Source of the DNA: Vibrio sp. RE88
GTDB lineage: Bacteria > Pseudomonadota > Gammaproteobacteria > Enterobacterales > Vibrionaceae
Assembly: GCF_013113835.1 (NCBI RefSeq)
Contig: NZ_VTYQ01000001.1
Coordinates: 682,001-746,000 of the forward strand
Direction: 5' to 3'
Length of the DNA stretch: 64,000 bases
The translations under genes and the position numbers were made by a program. Below the pieces are notes generated by a model. The model was given only the letters and a program-made list of their open reading frames with translations, was not told where the DNA came from and ran no database searches. This document shows positions 55,884 to 64,000 of this stretch, piece after piece; positions within the stretch are counted from its first letter, which is position 1; each line of letters opens with the position of its first letter.

Positions 55884-56630
55884 ATGTTAGAAATCAAAGA
55901 TCTTCATGTCAGTGTTGAAGACAAATCGATCCTCAAAGGTATCAACCTATCAATTAAAGCCGGCGAAGTGCATGCCATTATGGGGCCCAACGGTTCTGGG
56001 AAAAGTACCCTTTCTTCGACGTTAGCGGGCAAAGAAGATTATGAAGTCGAACAGGGTGAAATCTTGTTCAAAGGCAAAGACCTGATTGAGCTGGACCCGG
56101 AAGAGCGTGCTGGTGAAGGAGTGTTTCTTGCGTTTCAGTATCCGGTCGAAATCCCTGGCGTTAGCAACAAACTATTCCTTAAGACGGCGCTTAATGGCAT
56201 TCGTAGCTATCGAGGTGAGGAGGAGATTGATCGTTTTGACTTTGAAGACTTGCTTGAAGACAAAGCTCAGCTACTGAAAATGCCTTCTGACCTGCTGCAA
56301 CGCTCAGTCAATGAAGGTTTTTCTGGCGGTGAAAAAAAACGTAACGACATTCTGCAAATGGCAGTGCTATCGCCAGACTTATGCATCCTAGATGAGACGG
56401 ACTCAGGGCTGGATATTGATGCGCTTAAAGCGGTATCCGCGGGCGTCAATGCACTGCGTGATGACAAGCGCTCATTCATCATGGTGACTCACTACCAGCG
56501 AATTCTTGACTACATCAAACCAGATTACGTCCACGTTTTATACAAGGGGAAGATTGTTAAATCGGGTGATCATACGTTGGCAAAACAGTTAGAGGAAAAA
56601 GGCTATGGATGGATCACTGGCGATGAGTGA
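55884..56630 (+). CDS. sufC: Suf ATPase SufC
   Basis: 248 residues, ABC-type ATPase of the SufBC2D complex. Walker A is GPNGSGKST with Lys40, the signature is FSGGEKKRNDI, and Walker B is LCILDETDSGLD. His-loop residues lie in MVTHYQRIL. It is soluble, as expected. It starts 5 bp after sufB, and its end overlaps sufD. Confidence 0.96.
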   Translation: MLEIKDLHVSVEDKSILKGINLSIKAGEVHAIMGPNGSGKSTLSSTLAGKEDYEVEQGEILFKGKDLIELDPEERAGEGVFLAFQYPVEIPGVSNKLFLKTALNGIRSYRGEEEIDRFDFEDLLEDKAQLLKMPSDLLQRSVNEGFSGGEKKRNDILQMAVLSPDLCILDETDSGLDIDALKAVSAGVNALRDDKRSFIMVTHYQRILDYIKPDYVHVLYKGKIVKSGDHTLAKQLEEKGYGWITGDE

Positions 56631-57876
56631 TGACCTCGTCTTGTTTAGCTTCGAACCGCTTGTACAGGAGAATCGTTGGCAACAGGAACAGTGGGCAAAG
56701 TTAGCAGAATCCGGGCTTCCGACCTCTAAAGATGAAGCTTGGAAGTACACCTCTCTTGATAGATTCAGACAGTTGCCTCTCCATTGTGCTGCTCAACAAT
56801 CTGTTGAAAATATTTCCTATGAAAGCCTCAGCCTGGGACTGGATGGTTATCGGTTGGTGTTCTTTGATGGACGATTTTCTGCGCGTTGTTCTGATTGGAT
56901 TCCTAAGGTAACCGTTACCCCCTTACGCTCGCTGACGGGTGTCGAAACTTACGAAATAGCGAAATCTGTTCGTCCAGATGCGTTTACTTACCTAACAGAC
57001 GCCACCGCTTCAGGGGGGACTTTAATAGAGGTCGAACCGGGAACGGTCATCGATAAGCCTATCTATTTACTTCATATTAGTTCCGGAACACAGGGCGCGG
57101 TATGCAGCTATCGACATCATATTGAGATGGGCCCGCTCTCGCAGTGTGAAGTGGTTGAGCACCATATCTCCTTGGCCCAAGGAGGCGGTGTGACCCTGTC
57201 TCGCCTGAGCAGTTACGTTGGCGAAGGAGCCCACCTTTACCACACCAAGCTGGTAGAGGAGTCGCTCCAGCAACATCACTTTGGGCACAATGATATGGTG
57301 GTACAACGCGATGCTTCTGCACACTCCACTTGTATGCTGCTATCTGGAAACTTACTCAGGCACCAAACCAGCAGCAGGCTCAGCAGCGAAAATGGCTTTG
57401 TAGAAATGAACAGTCTCTCACTGCCAGAAAGCAATCAAACGTTTGATTCACGTACGTATTTACGTCACCAATCACCACATTGCCAAAGTGTGCAGACCCA
57501 TAAAACCATCGCAAGGGATTCATCAAACGGAGTCTTCGATGGCATGATTTATGTGGATCCTTGCGCGCTCAAAACTGACGGTCAGATGGATAGCCATAAC
57601 CTGATTCTTAGCGAAAGAGCACAAATCAACTGTAAACCTCAGCTGGAAATCTATGCCGATGACGTGAAATGTAGTCATGGCGCGACAACGGGTCAGCTGG
57701 ATAAACAGCAGATAGACTATATGCGGGCGCGAGGAATCGATAAACGCAAAGCTCAGCAAATGATCACCTTTGCGTTTGCATCCGAAGTCGCATTCAAGAT
57801 TCGCAATCCGTTAGTCAGAGATTATGTGTGCGGCAAGATTGAAGCCAGTCTGGCCTCAGGAGAAAACAATGGCTGA
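56605..57876 (+). CDS. sufD: Fe-S assembly protein SufD
   Basis: 423 residues, paralogue and partner of SufB. It has the N-terminal GLPTSKDEAWKYTSLDRF motif, a central beta-helix, and the conserved C-terminal CSHGATTGQLDKQQIDYMRARGIDKRKAQQMI, including the histidine implicated in iron entry. ATG 56605 follows AGAGG and overlaps sufC by 26 bp; ATG 56623 is the alternative. The end overlaps sufS by 8 bp. Confidence 0.94.
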   Translation: MDGSLAMSDDLVLFSFEPLVQENRWQQEQWAKLAESGLPTSKDEAWKYTSLDRFRQLPLHCAAQQSVENISYESLSLGLDGYRLVFFDGRFSARCSDWIPKVTVTPLRSLTGVETYEIAKSVRPDAFTYLTDATASGGTLIEVEPGTVIDKPIYLLHISSGTQGAVCSYRHHIEMGPLSQCEVVEHHISLAQGGGVTLSRLSSYVGEGAHLYHTKLVEESLQQHHFGHNDMVVQRDASAHSTCMLLSGNLLRHQTSSRLSSENGFVEMNSLSLPESNQTFDSRTYLRHQSPHCQSVQTHKTIARDSSNGVFDGMIYVDPCALKTDGQMDSHNLILSERAQINCKPQLEIYADDVKCSHGATTGQLDKQQIDYMRARGIDKRKAQQMITFAFASEVAFKIRNPLVRDYVCGKIEASLASGENNG

Positions 57877-59098
57877 ATTCCATCTCATTAGTCCTTGGCG
57901 CAAAGATTTTCCGGCGCTTTCTACTCAAGTGTACGACAAGCCAATAGTGTATCTGGATACCGCCGCCACGGCGCAAACACCACAATCTGTTATTGATAGG
58001 ATGACGCGTTTTTATCAGGAGGAATACGCCAGTGTTCATCGAGGTGCCCATTATCTGAGCTCAAAAGCAACAGAAGATATGGAACAGGTTCGCGCGCAGG
58101 TTGCAGAGTTTATCGGTACGCTTTCCCCAACCAGTATCCTTTTTACCAAAGGCACAACTGAAGCAATAAACCTAGTCACCAATAGTTATCTGAGACCCAA
58201 GGTTTCAGCGGGAGATGAAGTCATTGTCACTGAGATGGAGCATCACGCGAACCTTGTCCCTTGGCAGCTGCTTGCGGATCTTTGCGGCATTAAGATTAAA
58301 GTTTGGCCGGTGAATTCAAATGGTGAGTTAGATCTTGATGATATAGCGGCATTACTCAGCTCTAGAACCAAACTAGTCGCTGTCACACATGTTTCCAATG
58401 TTCTGGGCTCGGTGAATCAAATCGCTGAAATTACTCATCTTGCACATCAAGCAGGTGTTGCGGTATTGGTCGATGGCGCCCAAGCGGTCATGCATCAGAA
58501 GGTAGACGTGAGCGCACTGGGCTGTGATTTTTATGTGTTCTCAGCGCACAAGCTCTACGGGCCGACGGGAACAGGTATTCTTTATGCTAAACCAGAACAC
58601 CTCGAGAACATGGTCCCTTGGGAAGGAGGGGGGGCGATGATCGATCAGGTGACGTTACCGATGGGCACATCATACGGCCAAGCACCTTGGCGTTTTGAGG
58701 CCGGTACGCCAAACATTGCTGGGATTCTGGGCTTAGGGGCTGCGATAGATTATGTTGAATCCGTAGGTCTTGAAGTCATTGCCTGTCATGAATCAAGGTT
58801 AATGACGTATCTGGTTGAATCGCTCAATGAAGCAAAAGGGGTTGAGATATACGGCAATCCTGCGCGCCGAGCGGGGGCGATATCATTCAATCTTAAAGGG
58901 CATCACGCTTTTGATGTCGGCGCTTTTCTCGATCAGTACGGGATTGCAATCCGAACAGGACATCACTGCGCAATGCCACTGGTGAAAACCCTAGGCCAAA
59001 GCTCAGTTTGTCGAGCATCATTAGGTCTCTACAGCAATTCCGATGATATTGACCAACTTGTTCAGGGATTAAATCGTATCTCTAAATTGCTGAGGTAA
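57869..59098 (+). CDS. sufS: Cysteine desulfurase SufS
   Basis: 409 residues, PLP enzyme that takes sulfur from cysteine for cluster assembly. The Schiff-base Lys228 lies in FSAHKLYGPTG, and the persulfide-bearing Cys367 in RTGHHCAMPL (E. coli SufS 226 and 364). TEMEHHANLVPWQ and LVDGAQAVMHQ are further class-II desulfurase motifs. ATG 57869 follows AGGAG; an upstream in-frame ATG at 57824 lies deep in sufD. Confidence 0.96.
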   Translation: MAEFHLISPWRKDFPALSTQVYDKPIVYLDTAATAQTPQSVIDRMTRFYQEEYASVHRGAHYLSSKATEDMEQVRAQVAEFIGTLSPTSILFTKGTTEAINLVTNSYLRPKVSAGDEVIVTEMEHHANLVPWQLLADLCGIKIKVWPVNSNGELDLDDIAALLSSRTKLVAVTHVSNVLGSVNQIAEITHLAHQAGVAVLVDGAQAVMHQKVDVSALGCDFYVFSAHKLYGPTGTGILYAKPEHLENMVPWEGGGAMIDQVTLPMGTSYGQAPWRFEAGTPNIAGILGLGAAIDYVESVGLEVIACHESRLMTYLVESLNEAKGVEIYGNPARRAGAISFNLKGHHAFDVGAFLDQYGIAIRTGHHCAMPLVKTLGQSSVCRASLGLYSNSDDIDQLVQGLNRISKLLR

Positions 59099-59101
59099 TC
59101 C

Positions 59102-59512
59102 ATGACACCAGAAAAACTTGTTAAAAATTTTAATCGCTGCGCGGATTGGGAAGAGCGGTATCTTTATTTGATTGAATTAGGGGAGCGACTGCCTCAATAT
59201 CCCACCTCCAAGCAAACCGATGAGTATTTGGTTGCAGGTTGTCAGAGCAAGGTTTGGCTCTATTTAACATACTTGCCAGAGAGCGATAAATTGAATTTCG
59301 CAGCAACCAGTGACGCTGCGATAGTGAAAGGATTGCTCGCATTGCTGAGCGTCGCCTACCACCAAAAGAGCCCCGTAGAGGTCAAACATTTCGATGTAAA
59401 TGCTTGGTTCGAGCAACTTGAGCTTAAGACGCACCTGACTCCTGGGCGAACTCAAGGGTTAGATGCGATTGTAAAAACCGTATCGGATACCATTTTTAGT
59501 CTTTCCCAATAG
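59102..59512 (+). CDS. sufE: Sulfur acceptor SufE
   Basis: 136 residues. It accepts persulfide sulfur from SufS through the Cys in the conserved loop LVAGCQSKVWL and hands it to SufB. Other family residues are RYLYLIELGERLP near 19-31 and LTPGRTQGLDAIV near the end. It starts 3 bp after sufS and closes the operon. A G-U-containing hairpin follows at 59523. Confidence 0.95.
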   Translation: MTPEKLVKNFNRCADWEERYLYLIELGERLPQYPTSKQTDEYLVAGCQSKVWLYLTYLPESDKLNFAATSDAAIVKGLLALLSVAYHQKSPVEVKHFDVNAWFEQLELKTHLTPGRTQGLDAIVKTVSDTIFSLSQ

Positions 59513-59522
59513 TCAAAGTAAG

Positions 59523-59556
59523 AGGACGGCCTGAGCACTTCCCTAGGTTGTCCTTT
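59523..59556 (+). terminator. Probable terminator of the suf operon
   Basis: AGGACGGCCT (59523-59532) pairs with AGGTTGTCCT (59544-59553) through eight Watson-Crick and two G-T pairs, followed by TTTAA. Confidence 0.6.
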
Positions 59557-59850
59557 AATTCCTGATGCTTACACCTATCTTCCCTATGTAGATGTTACAA
59601 ATGATTGTTGTGGTGAATAATTGGTGTGTGAGGACTTATTTTTAGAAAAGTATGTAGCAATTTATGACGGAAACTCACGCCCTTTTTGAGAAAGTAGAGA
59701 GTTTTAACCACTGATTAATGTGAAGTAATTCACATTGGAGCCAATATATTGCGCAATTTTTTATAAAAATTGTGTTTTCTATTCATAAGTTTTCAAATCA
59801 TAAGCTAATTTAATATGAGCTAGGTTTCTTATTTTTAAGGTGTGTTTTTC
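59557..59850. other. Intergenic region between suf and the binding-protein/GGDEF operon
   Basis: About 290 bp of AT-rich sequence without a gene. Its main feature is the CRP-like palindrome listed separately. Downstream of it is an AT hairpin (AATTTTTTATAAAAATT, 59754-59770). Confidence 0.5.
59717..59736. promoter_or_regulatory. Perfect CRP-type palindrome
   Basis: AATGTGA-AGTAAT-TCACATT is a fully symmetric match to the CRP consensus TGTGA-N6-TCACA. It lies ~115 bp upstream of the start of the binding-protein/diguanylate cyclase operon. Confidence 0.85.
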
Positions 59851-60846
59851 ATGCCACTTGTTAAGCGAAATATAATGGCTTTAGGTCTTGGCTCCTTACT
59901 CATTGGAGTAGCAGCTTTGTTCGCCAGTCAGTATGAGTGGCGCAACAAGACCAATGATACAAAAATAAGAGTCGGTGTCTCTTTGACTCCGCTGGCTTCT
60001 CCCTTTTTGATCGCTGAACACCTTGGCCTGTTTGAAGATTATGGCCTCGACGTCACTCTGTACCCTTGTGCGAGCGGTATTGCGTGTACCCAGTTGATGC
60101 TAAATAGAGACGTAGAGTACGCAACTGCCTCCGAATCGGTAGTGATGTTCCAGAGTTTTGAACGCAAAGATTTAGCATTACTGGTGAGCTTTGTTGAGTC
60201 AGATAATGACCTTAAGTTACTCACGCTGAGCCCTTCTGAAATTGATGATGTGGGCGCGTTGCAAGGTAAGCGAGTTGGCGTAGTCAAGGGCAGCGCAAGC
60301 GAATTCTATTTCGATTCTGTACTCATCGCCAATAATCTAAAAAGCCTCAATGTAGAAAAAGTTTACCTCCAGCCTCATGAACTAGTTCCAGCGTTACTTT
60401 CTTATCGTGTAGAAGCCATTTCGGCTTGGGAGCCTATGGGGTACAAAGCCGATATCTTATCTGCTTCTGAAGTTAATAACCTAGGGACACCGGGAATATA
60501 TCAGCAGTCCTTTAATTTGCTATCGACCACTCCCTACCTCGAATTTGCTGGGAAAGAGCCCATGCGCCTGCTAAGAGCTTTGGATAACGCGGTGGAGTGG
60601 ATCAACGCCAATCCTGACAAAGCGCTGAGCATCATTACCCGACGCCTTAATATCCCGGCCAACCAAGTGAAGTGGTCTTGGGAAGATTATGTATTCCGTT
60701 TGTCTTTAGGCAATTCATTGCTTTCGAACCTGCAATTACAAGCAAGGTGGGCGGTAGAAAGCGGACTGGTTGGGAGCGAGCAACCTGATTTCAGAGACTT
60801 GTTCTTTACCCAACCGTATCAACAAATCATTGCTTTGCGAGAGTAA
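59851..60846 (+). CDS. Orphan periplasmic substrate-binding protein (NMT1/SsuA-like)
   Basis: 331 residues. An N-terminal signal or anchor helix (about 8-27) is followed by a type-II binding-protein fold of the NMT1/TauA/SsuA kind: RVGVSLTPLASPFLIAEHLGLFEDYGLDVTLYP, LQGKRVGVVKGSASEFYF, VEAISAWEPMGYKA. Relatives bind thiamine precursors, sulfonates, nitrate or other small molecules. No permease or ATPase is adjacent; instead a GGDEF protein starts 3 bp later, so it probably serves as the ligand sensor of that cyclase. ATG 59851 follows AAGG; GTG 59842 is an alternative. Confidence 0.85.
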   Translation: MPLVKRNIMALGLGSLLIGVAALFASQYEWRNKTNDTKIRVGVSLTPLASPFLIAEHLGLFEDYGLDVTLYPCASGIACTQLMLNRDVEYATASESVVMFQSFERKDLALLVSFVESDNDLKLLTLSPSEIDDVGALQGKRVGVVKGSASEFYFDSVLIANNLKSLNVEKVYLQPHELVPALLSYRVEAISAWEPMGYKADILSASEVNNLGTPGIYQQSFNLLSTTPYLEFAGKEPMRLLRALDNAVEWINANPDKALSIITRRLNIPANQVKWSWEDYVFRLSLGNSLLSNLQLQARWAVESGLVGSEQPDFRDLFFTQPYQQIIALRE

Positions 60847-60849
60847 GCC

Positions 60850-62211
60850 ATGTTGGATTCACTGTTTAAGAAGCTGTTCGTATTATCAACCACAACCTTG
60901 ATGTTGACTCTGTTCATCATTATCTCTTTTGCGAAAGTTGCGGGAGAGCAACGTGAAACCAAAGCAGAATTGGATCAGATCATTGACTTGCAGTTGTGTG
61001 TCGATTTACTGAGAAGCCAGTTGTGGGTCTTCCTTCAGTTTGGTGATGAATCCAGCCTCAACGAAGTGGAATTGGCTCAGGCGGAGTTAGCGACTAAATT
61101 AACCGCTTACAAGCAAAACAACAGTCAGCTAGGCAACATCCAGCGTATGAACCACAGCTTAAATGCGCTTCTGAATAAAGAAAAACAAGTGTACTTTCTA
61201 TCCATCAATGGGCTCGATGAACAAGGGTCAGCAAACATCAATGCTCGAGGTTTACTCCACTCTCGATACAACATGATTGTTCAGAATATGACCGAAGAAT
61301 TGGCTTACGTTCACCAGTCTGTACTTAACCGCAATGCAAATAGCTTGCATCAAGTGATGCTTTACGCCGCTGCGTGGCTGATTATCTGTTCGATTTTAGT
61401 CAGTGCGACCGCTTGGTTGATTTCTTTCCGTTTCAAATCGGGCGCAGAGGCGATGAAGAATGCGATCATTGATTTGGCTGAGGGGAAATTGGACTCCAAA
61501 GTTGAAGCGGTGAAAATGGACACCGAATTCAGAGTGATGGCCCAGTTCTTTAACCAGATGACGATGTCATTATGTGAAACTACAGTAACGAAGCAGGAGC
61601 TGGAAGAAGAGGTGATGCGCCAGACACAGCAACTGAAGCACAAACAAGAGCAGCTTATCTTCTTATCTGAGCACGATCCTCTCACCAATTTAGTCAATCG
61701 ACGCGCTTTTGATAAAGCGCTAGAAAGCGCAATCGTCAAAGCGAATCGTACTCAATGCAAGCTGGCGATTTTCTTTATTGATTTGGATGACTTTAAATCC
61801 GTCAACGACACATTTGGCCATGAGGCGGGGGATGCCATTCTTGTTGAGGTGGCCAGTCGTATCACGACAGCAATCCGTGAGTCTGACTTTGTTGGCCGCT
61901 TTGGAGGGGATGAGTTTGTTATCTGTCTCGACCTTTTGCATGACTTTGATATCGTTGCAAAAAAGGCCGAGCAGCTATTGGATGTGATCAACGCTCCGAT
62001 TGAATTTAATGGTCGAACCCTCAAAGTAGGTGCAAGTATTGGCGTCAGCTATTTCCCTGATCAAACTAAGAACAAAGAAGTCCTGTTAAGTATTGCCGAC
62101 GAAGCCATGTACAGGGCAAAACAGATGGCGGGATCCGCGTGCTTTGATGGAAAGACCACAGTTTGTAAAAAAGGCTCTAAGTCAGTTCGGCTAACGTCGA
62201 TCAATGATTGA
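60850..62211 (+). CDS. Membrane diguanylate cyclase (GGDEF)
   Basis: 453 residues. A membrane helix (about 8-30), a ~140-residue periplasmic helical domain, a second helix (about 172-193), a HAMP-like and coiled-coil segment (to about 270) and a GGDEF domain (about 275-440) are seen. GGDEF is intact at 352-356, and the inhibitory I-site RxxD (Arg343-Glu-Ser-Asp) lies five residues upstream, so it should make c-di-GMP with product inhibition. There is no EAL domain. It is encoded 3 bp after an orphan binding protein, a layout reminiscent of NspS-MbaA in V. cholerae. Confidence 0.94.
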   Translation: MLDSLFKKLFVLSTTTLMLTLFIIISFAKVAGEQRETKAELDQIIDLQLCVDLLRSQLWVFLQFGDESSLNEVELAQAELATKLTAYKQNNSQLGNIQRMNHSLNALLNKEKQVYFLSINGLDEQGSANINARGLLHSRYNMIVQNMTEELAYVHQSVLNRNANSLHQVMLYAAAWLIICSILVSATAWLISFRFKSGAEAMKNAIIDLAEGKLDSKVEAVKMDTEFRVMAQFFNQMTMSLCETTVTKQELEEEVMRQTQQLKHKQEQLIFLSEHDPLTNLVNRRAFDKALESAIVKANRTQCKLAIFFIDLDDFKSVNDTFGHEAGDAILVEVASRITTAIRESDFVGRFGGDEFVICLDLLHDFDIVAKKAEQLLDVINAPIEFNGRTLKVGASIGVSYFPDQTKNKEVLLSIADEAMYRAKQMAGSACFDGKTTVCKKGSKSVRLTSIND

Positions 62212-62293
62212 AGTGCAGACAGCGTAGATTCAAATCGCCTTCCACTTTACCAGCCTTCAACATCGTAGAGAAAAATGAAACAAGGTAATGTTT

Positions 62294-62329
62294 AAGCGGC
62301 TTAACTTGGAGTTAAGCCGCTTTTATTTT
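62294..62329. terminator. Terminator between the GGDEF operon and HAD gene
   Basis: AAGCGGCTTAAC (62294-62305) pairs perfectly with GTTAAGCCGCTT (62311-62322), followed by TTATTTTT. It overlaps the end of the convergent HAD gene. Confidence 0.85.
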
Positions 62330-62796
62330 TCACTGAGTAACTCTTCTAGGCTTTGAATGCTACGAACGCCTTCTGGGACAGGGAGGTTTGTCGGGTTGTA
62401 CCAAATGGTCTGCAATCCCGCTTGGTCTGCGGGGTAGATGTCTTTCTCTAAAACGTCACCGACCATCACCAGTTCAGAGGGGTGATGGCAAAGTGATTTG
62501 GCGATTTCGAGATAAAATTCCGCACTATTCTTTTCTAGGCCCAAGTTAGCCTTGCAGAAATAGCCGTTAATATAAGGATCCAAACCGACTCTTTGAAAGG
62601 CTTGCTGGATTTCACGCTCGGTTGAGTCTTGAGCGCTGGTCGCTACGTAGACAGGGAAATGGCGGTTGAGCGACTTAAGTGTCAGTTCCGCTTTATCCAC
62701 GGCTTCTACATTCGGCCATAAATACATTTTCCCTTGTTGGTCTGGGAAGTCGACCATGAGCGTATTTCCCCAATCAAAAAGATAAACCTTGTTCAT
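62323..62796 (-). CDS. HAD-superfamily hydrolase
   Basis: 157 residues, the short Rossmannoid core of the HAD superfamily. Motif I is FDWGNTL (Asp8, with Gly in place of the second Asp), motif II is VATSAQDS, motif III Lys lies near GLEKNSAEFY, and motif IV is MVGDVLEKDI. Replacement of the usual DxD second Asp also occurs in some phosphatases and dehalogenase-like members, so the reaction is uncertain. ATG 62796 follows GGAGAGA; ATG 62808 would remove that site. No partner gene. Confidence 0.82.
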   Translation of the reverse strand: MNKVYLFDWGNTLMVDFPDQQGKMYLWPNVEAVDKAELTLKSLNRHFPVYVATSAQDSTEREIQQAFQRVGLDPYINGYFCKANLGLEKNSAEFYLEIAKSLCHHPSELVMVGDVLEKDIYPADQAGLQTIWYNPTNLPVPEGVRSIQSLEELLSEK

Positions 62797-63145
62797 TGCT
62801 CTCTCCATTTAGCATCACTGGTTTCATTATTTTCAATTGGTTGTCATAAATCCAGAGGTAAATTTCGCCAATGTATAAACATATTCACCATATTTATCAA
62901 TTTCGATATTGAGGTGTTTTTATTTAACTTGTTGTATTTTATAAAGTTTAATGTTGGCACTCTCTTTGCTCACGCTTATAGAGCAAGTAAATCGTCGTTG
63001 GTGAAATGAGATAACCAATTAAAACACTAATTGTATGGATATTTCATATATTTATGATGTCGAAACTATAGCTTACTCGTATAAAACAAGGCCTGTCTCG
63101 TAAGAGCAGAAGAATAATAGGCTGTCATTCTAATAAGGACTTTTT
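62797..63145. other. Intergenic region upstream of RND adaptor gene
   Basis: 349 bp, AT-rich. It should contain the divergent promoters of the HAD and efflux genes, but I see no distinctive operator, repeat or RNA. TAAGGA at 63133-63138 is the ribosome site of the adaptor gene. Confidence 0.4.
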
Positions 63146-64000
63146 ATGAAAACTAAGCCGTTACGTTGGTTGCTTCCCGTTGTCATTCTCGGAGGTGCCT
63201 ACGGTGGCTATGCTGTAATTGCCTCAAGCGCAGCAGAAAGCACAGAAACTAAACCAGAGAAAAAACCGTTAACTGTGACTGTAGCATCAGTGAAATCGAG
63301 CGATCACAAAGTACTGATCACCAGTCACGGTGAACTGTTGCCCGTAGAGGTGACGCAAGTTTCTGCTCAGGTATCTGGTGAGGTGACAAGCTGGCATCCC
63401 AATTTTGTTGCAGGTGGCGTCGTTAAACGTGGAGAGACGCTGTTTTCAATCGAAAGTGATAACTATCAGGCAGCGGTATTGCAGGCAGAAGCGAATTTAG
63501 CCAGCGCTCAGGCATCACTAATTGAAGAAAAAGCAAAAGCGGAGGTGGCGAAGCGTCAGGCGAAAAACCTGCCAGCGAAGCAGGTGACGGATCTTTATTT
63601 ACGCAAGCCTCAGGTGCTGAGTGCCATGGCGCAGGTGAAATCAGCGCAGGCGGGTTTGAAAAGGGCAAAGCGCGACCTTGAAAACTGCAAAATCGTTGCA
63701 CCCTACGATGCGCTGGTGGTATCGCGCGATATTGGTGTCGGGCAATACATTTCAGCTGGCGCGCACGTAGCGACGCTTAACAATATTGAAGCGGGCGAAG
63801 TTCATATCCCGATTGCTGGTTTTGACAGCGCTTTCCTACCGGAAAACTACGCTGGAATCTCAGCCAAAGTGGTGCAACGAGGTATTGTTGACGCGAAGCG
63901 AGAAGGGGTAATCGAACGTGATCTTGGTGTGGTTGATAGTGCTACCCGAATGATTAATATGGTGGTGCGTATTGATGACCCATACGCCATTGATTCAGAC
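63146..64000 (+). CDS. RND efflux periplasmic adaptor (3' truncated)
   Basis: 285 codons are visible before the window ends, starting at ATG 63146 after TAAGGA. An N-terminal membrane helix (about 7-28) is followed by the first barrel-sandwich half (VSAQVSGEVTSWHPNFVAGGVVKRGETLFSIES), an alpha-hairpin coiled coil (about 110-180, QAAVLQAEANLASAQASLIEEKAKAEVAKRQAK), and the second half (CKIVAPYDALVVSRDIGVGQYISAGAHVATL). This is the standard membrane-fusion protein order. An inner-membrane RND pump gene probably follows outside the window. Confidence 0.92.
   Translation, partial: MKTKPLRWLLPVVILGGAYGGYAVIASSAAESTETKPEKKPLTVTVASVKSSDHKVLITSHGELLPVEVTQVSAQVSGEVTSWHPNFVAGGVVKRGETLFSIESDNYQAAVLQAEANLASAQASLIEEKAKAEVAKRQAKNLPAKQVTDLYLRKPQVLSAMAQVKSAQAGLKRAKRDLENCKIVAPYDALVVSRDIGVGQYISAGAHVATLNNIEAGEVHIPIAGFDSAFLPENYAGISAKVVQRGIVDAKREGVIERDLGVVDSATRMINMVVRIDDPYAIDSD

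Overview
The window looks like chromosomal DNA of a marine Vibrionaceae bacterium, most likely a Vibrio and probably its second chromosome. This is inferred from gene content: a gcvT next to a cupin-type HTH regulator, a lamB-malM pair, four methyl-accepting chemotaxis proteins (MCPs), a chromosomal Qnr-type pentapeptide protein, and nrdHIEF divergent from sufABCDSE. I see no rRNA or tRNA genes, CRISPR arrays, insertion sequences or prophage genes.

Layout. 1-1.7 kb: the end of an HTH/cupin regulator, then gcvT, with a PurR-like palindrome between them. 1.8-7.4 kb: a predicted nuclease-like protein, then a maltodextrin locus (glgX divergent from lamB-malM) with MalT-box-like sites in the shared promoter region. 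7.4-11.3 kb: two divergent MCPs. 11.4-25 kb: a run of regulator-plus-transporter units (LysR, MerR with a DMT exporter, SoxR with an MFS exporter across a near-canonical SoxR box, MarR with a DMT exporter and FMN reductase across perfect operator palindromes). Inside this run are an MCP with a complete bacteriohemerythrin domain, two very small overlapping reading frames, and an 890-bp gene-poor stretch. 25.4-31.5 kb: a 2014-residue lipoprotein amylopullulanase with two complete GH13 catalytic domains, again behind MalT-box-like sites.

31.6-34.2 kb: a small cytosolic protein divergent from an overlapping three-gene operon: HTH regulator, queuosine-precursor transporter (VUT family), QueF. 34.3-46.1 kb: more regulator/transporter/amine-metabolism units (arylamine acetyltransferase, AraC with aminotransferase, flavin monooxygenase, LysE, AraC, MocR with DMT, BCCT transporter, Lrp with DMT). 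46.5-48.6 kb: a BLUF blue-light sensor gene 13 bp ahead of an MCP gene, a candidate light-taxis operon. 48.7-50.1 kb: msrA and qnr. 50.1-59.5 kb: nrdHIEF and sufABCDSE, divergent, with two Fur-like boxes and a pair of NrdR-like boxes 31 bp apart. 59.8-62.2 kb: an orphan periplasmic binding protein with a membrane GGDEF diguanylate cyclase, behind a perfect CRP palindrome. 62.3-64 kb: a HAD hydrolase and the start of an RND membrane-fusion protein that runs off the window.

How it fits together. Starch and maltodextrin use is served by the surface amylopullulanase, the porin, MalM and cytoplasmic GlgX, under one apparent MalT regulon. Iron and oxidant stress is served by Suf, the class Ib ribonucleotide reductase, SoxR-MFS and MsrA. 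Sensory behaviour comes from the MCPs (two Cache, one hemerythrin, one BLUF-linked) and the c-di-GMP module. Four separate DMT exporters each sit beside a regulator of a different family. The less familiar units are the XRE-VUT-QueF operon, the BLUF-MCP pair and the CRP-controlled binding-protein/GGDEF pair.
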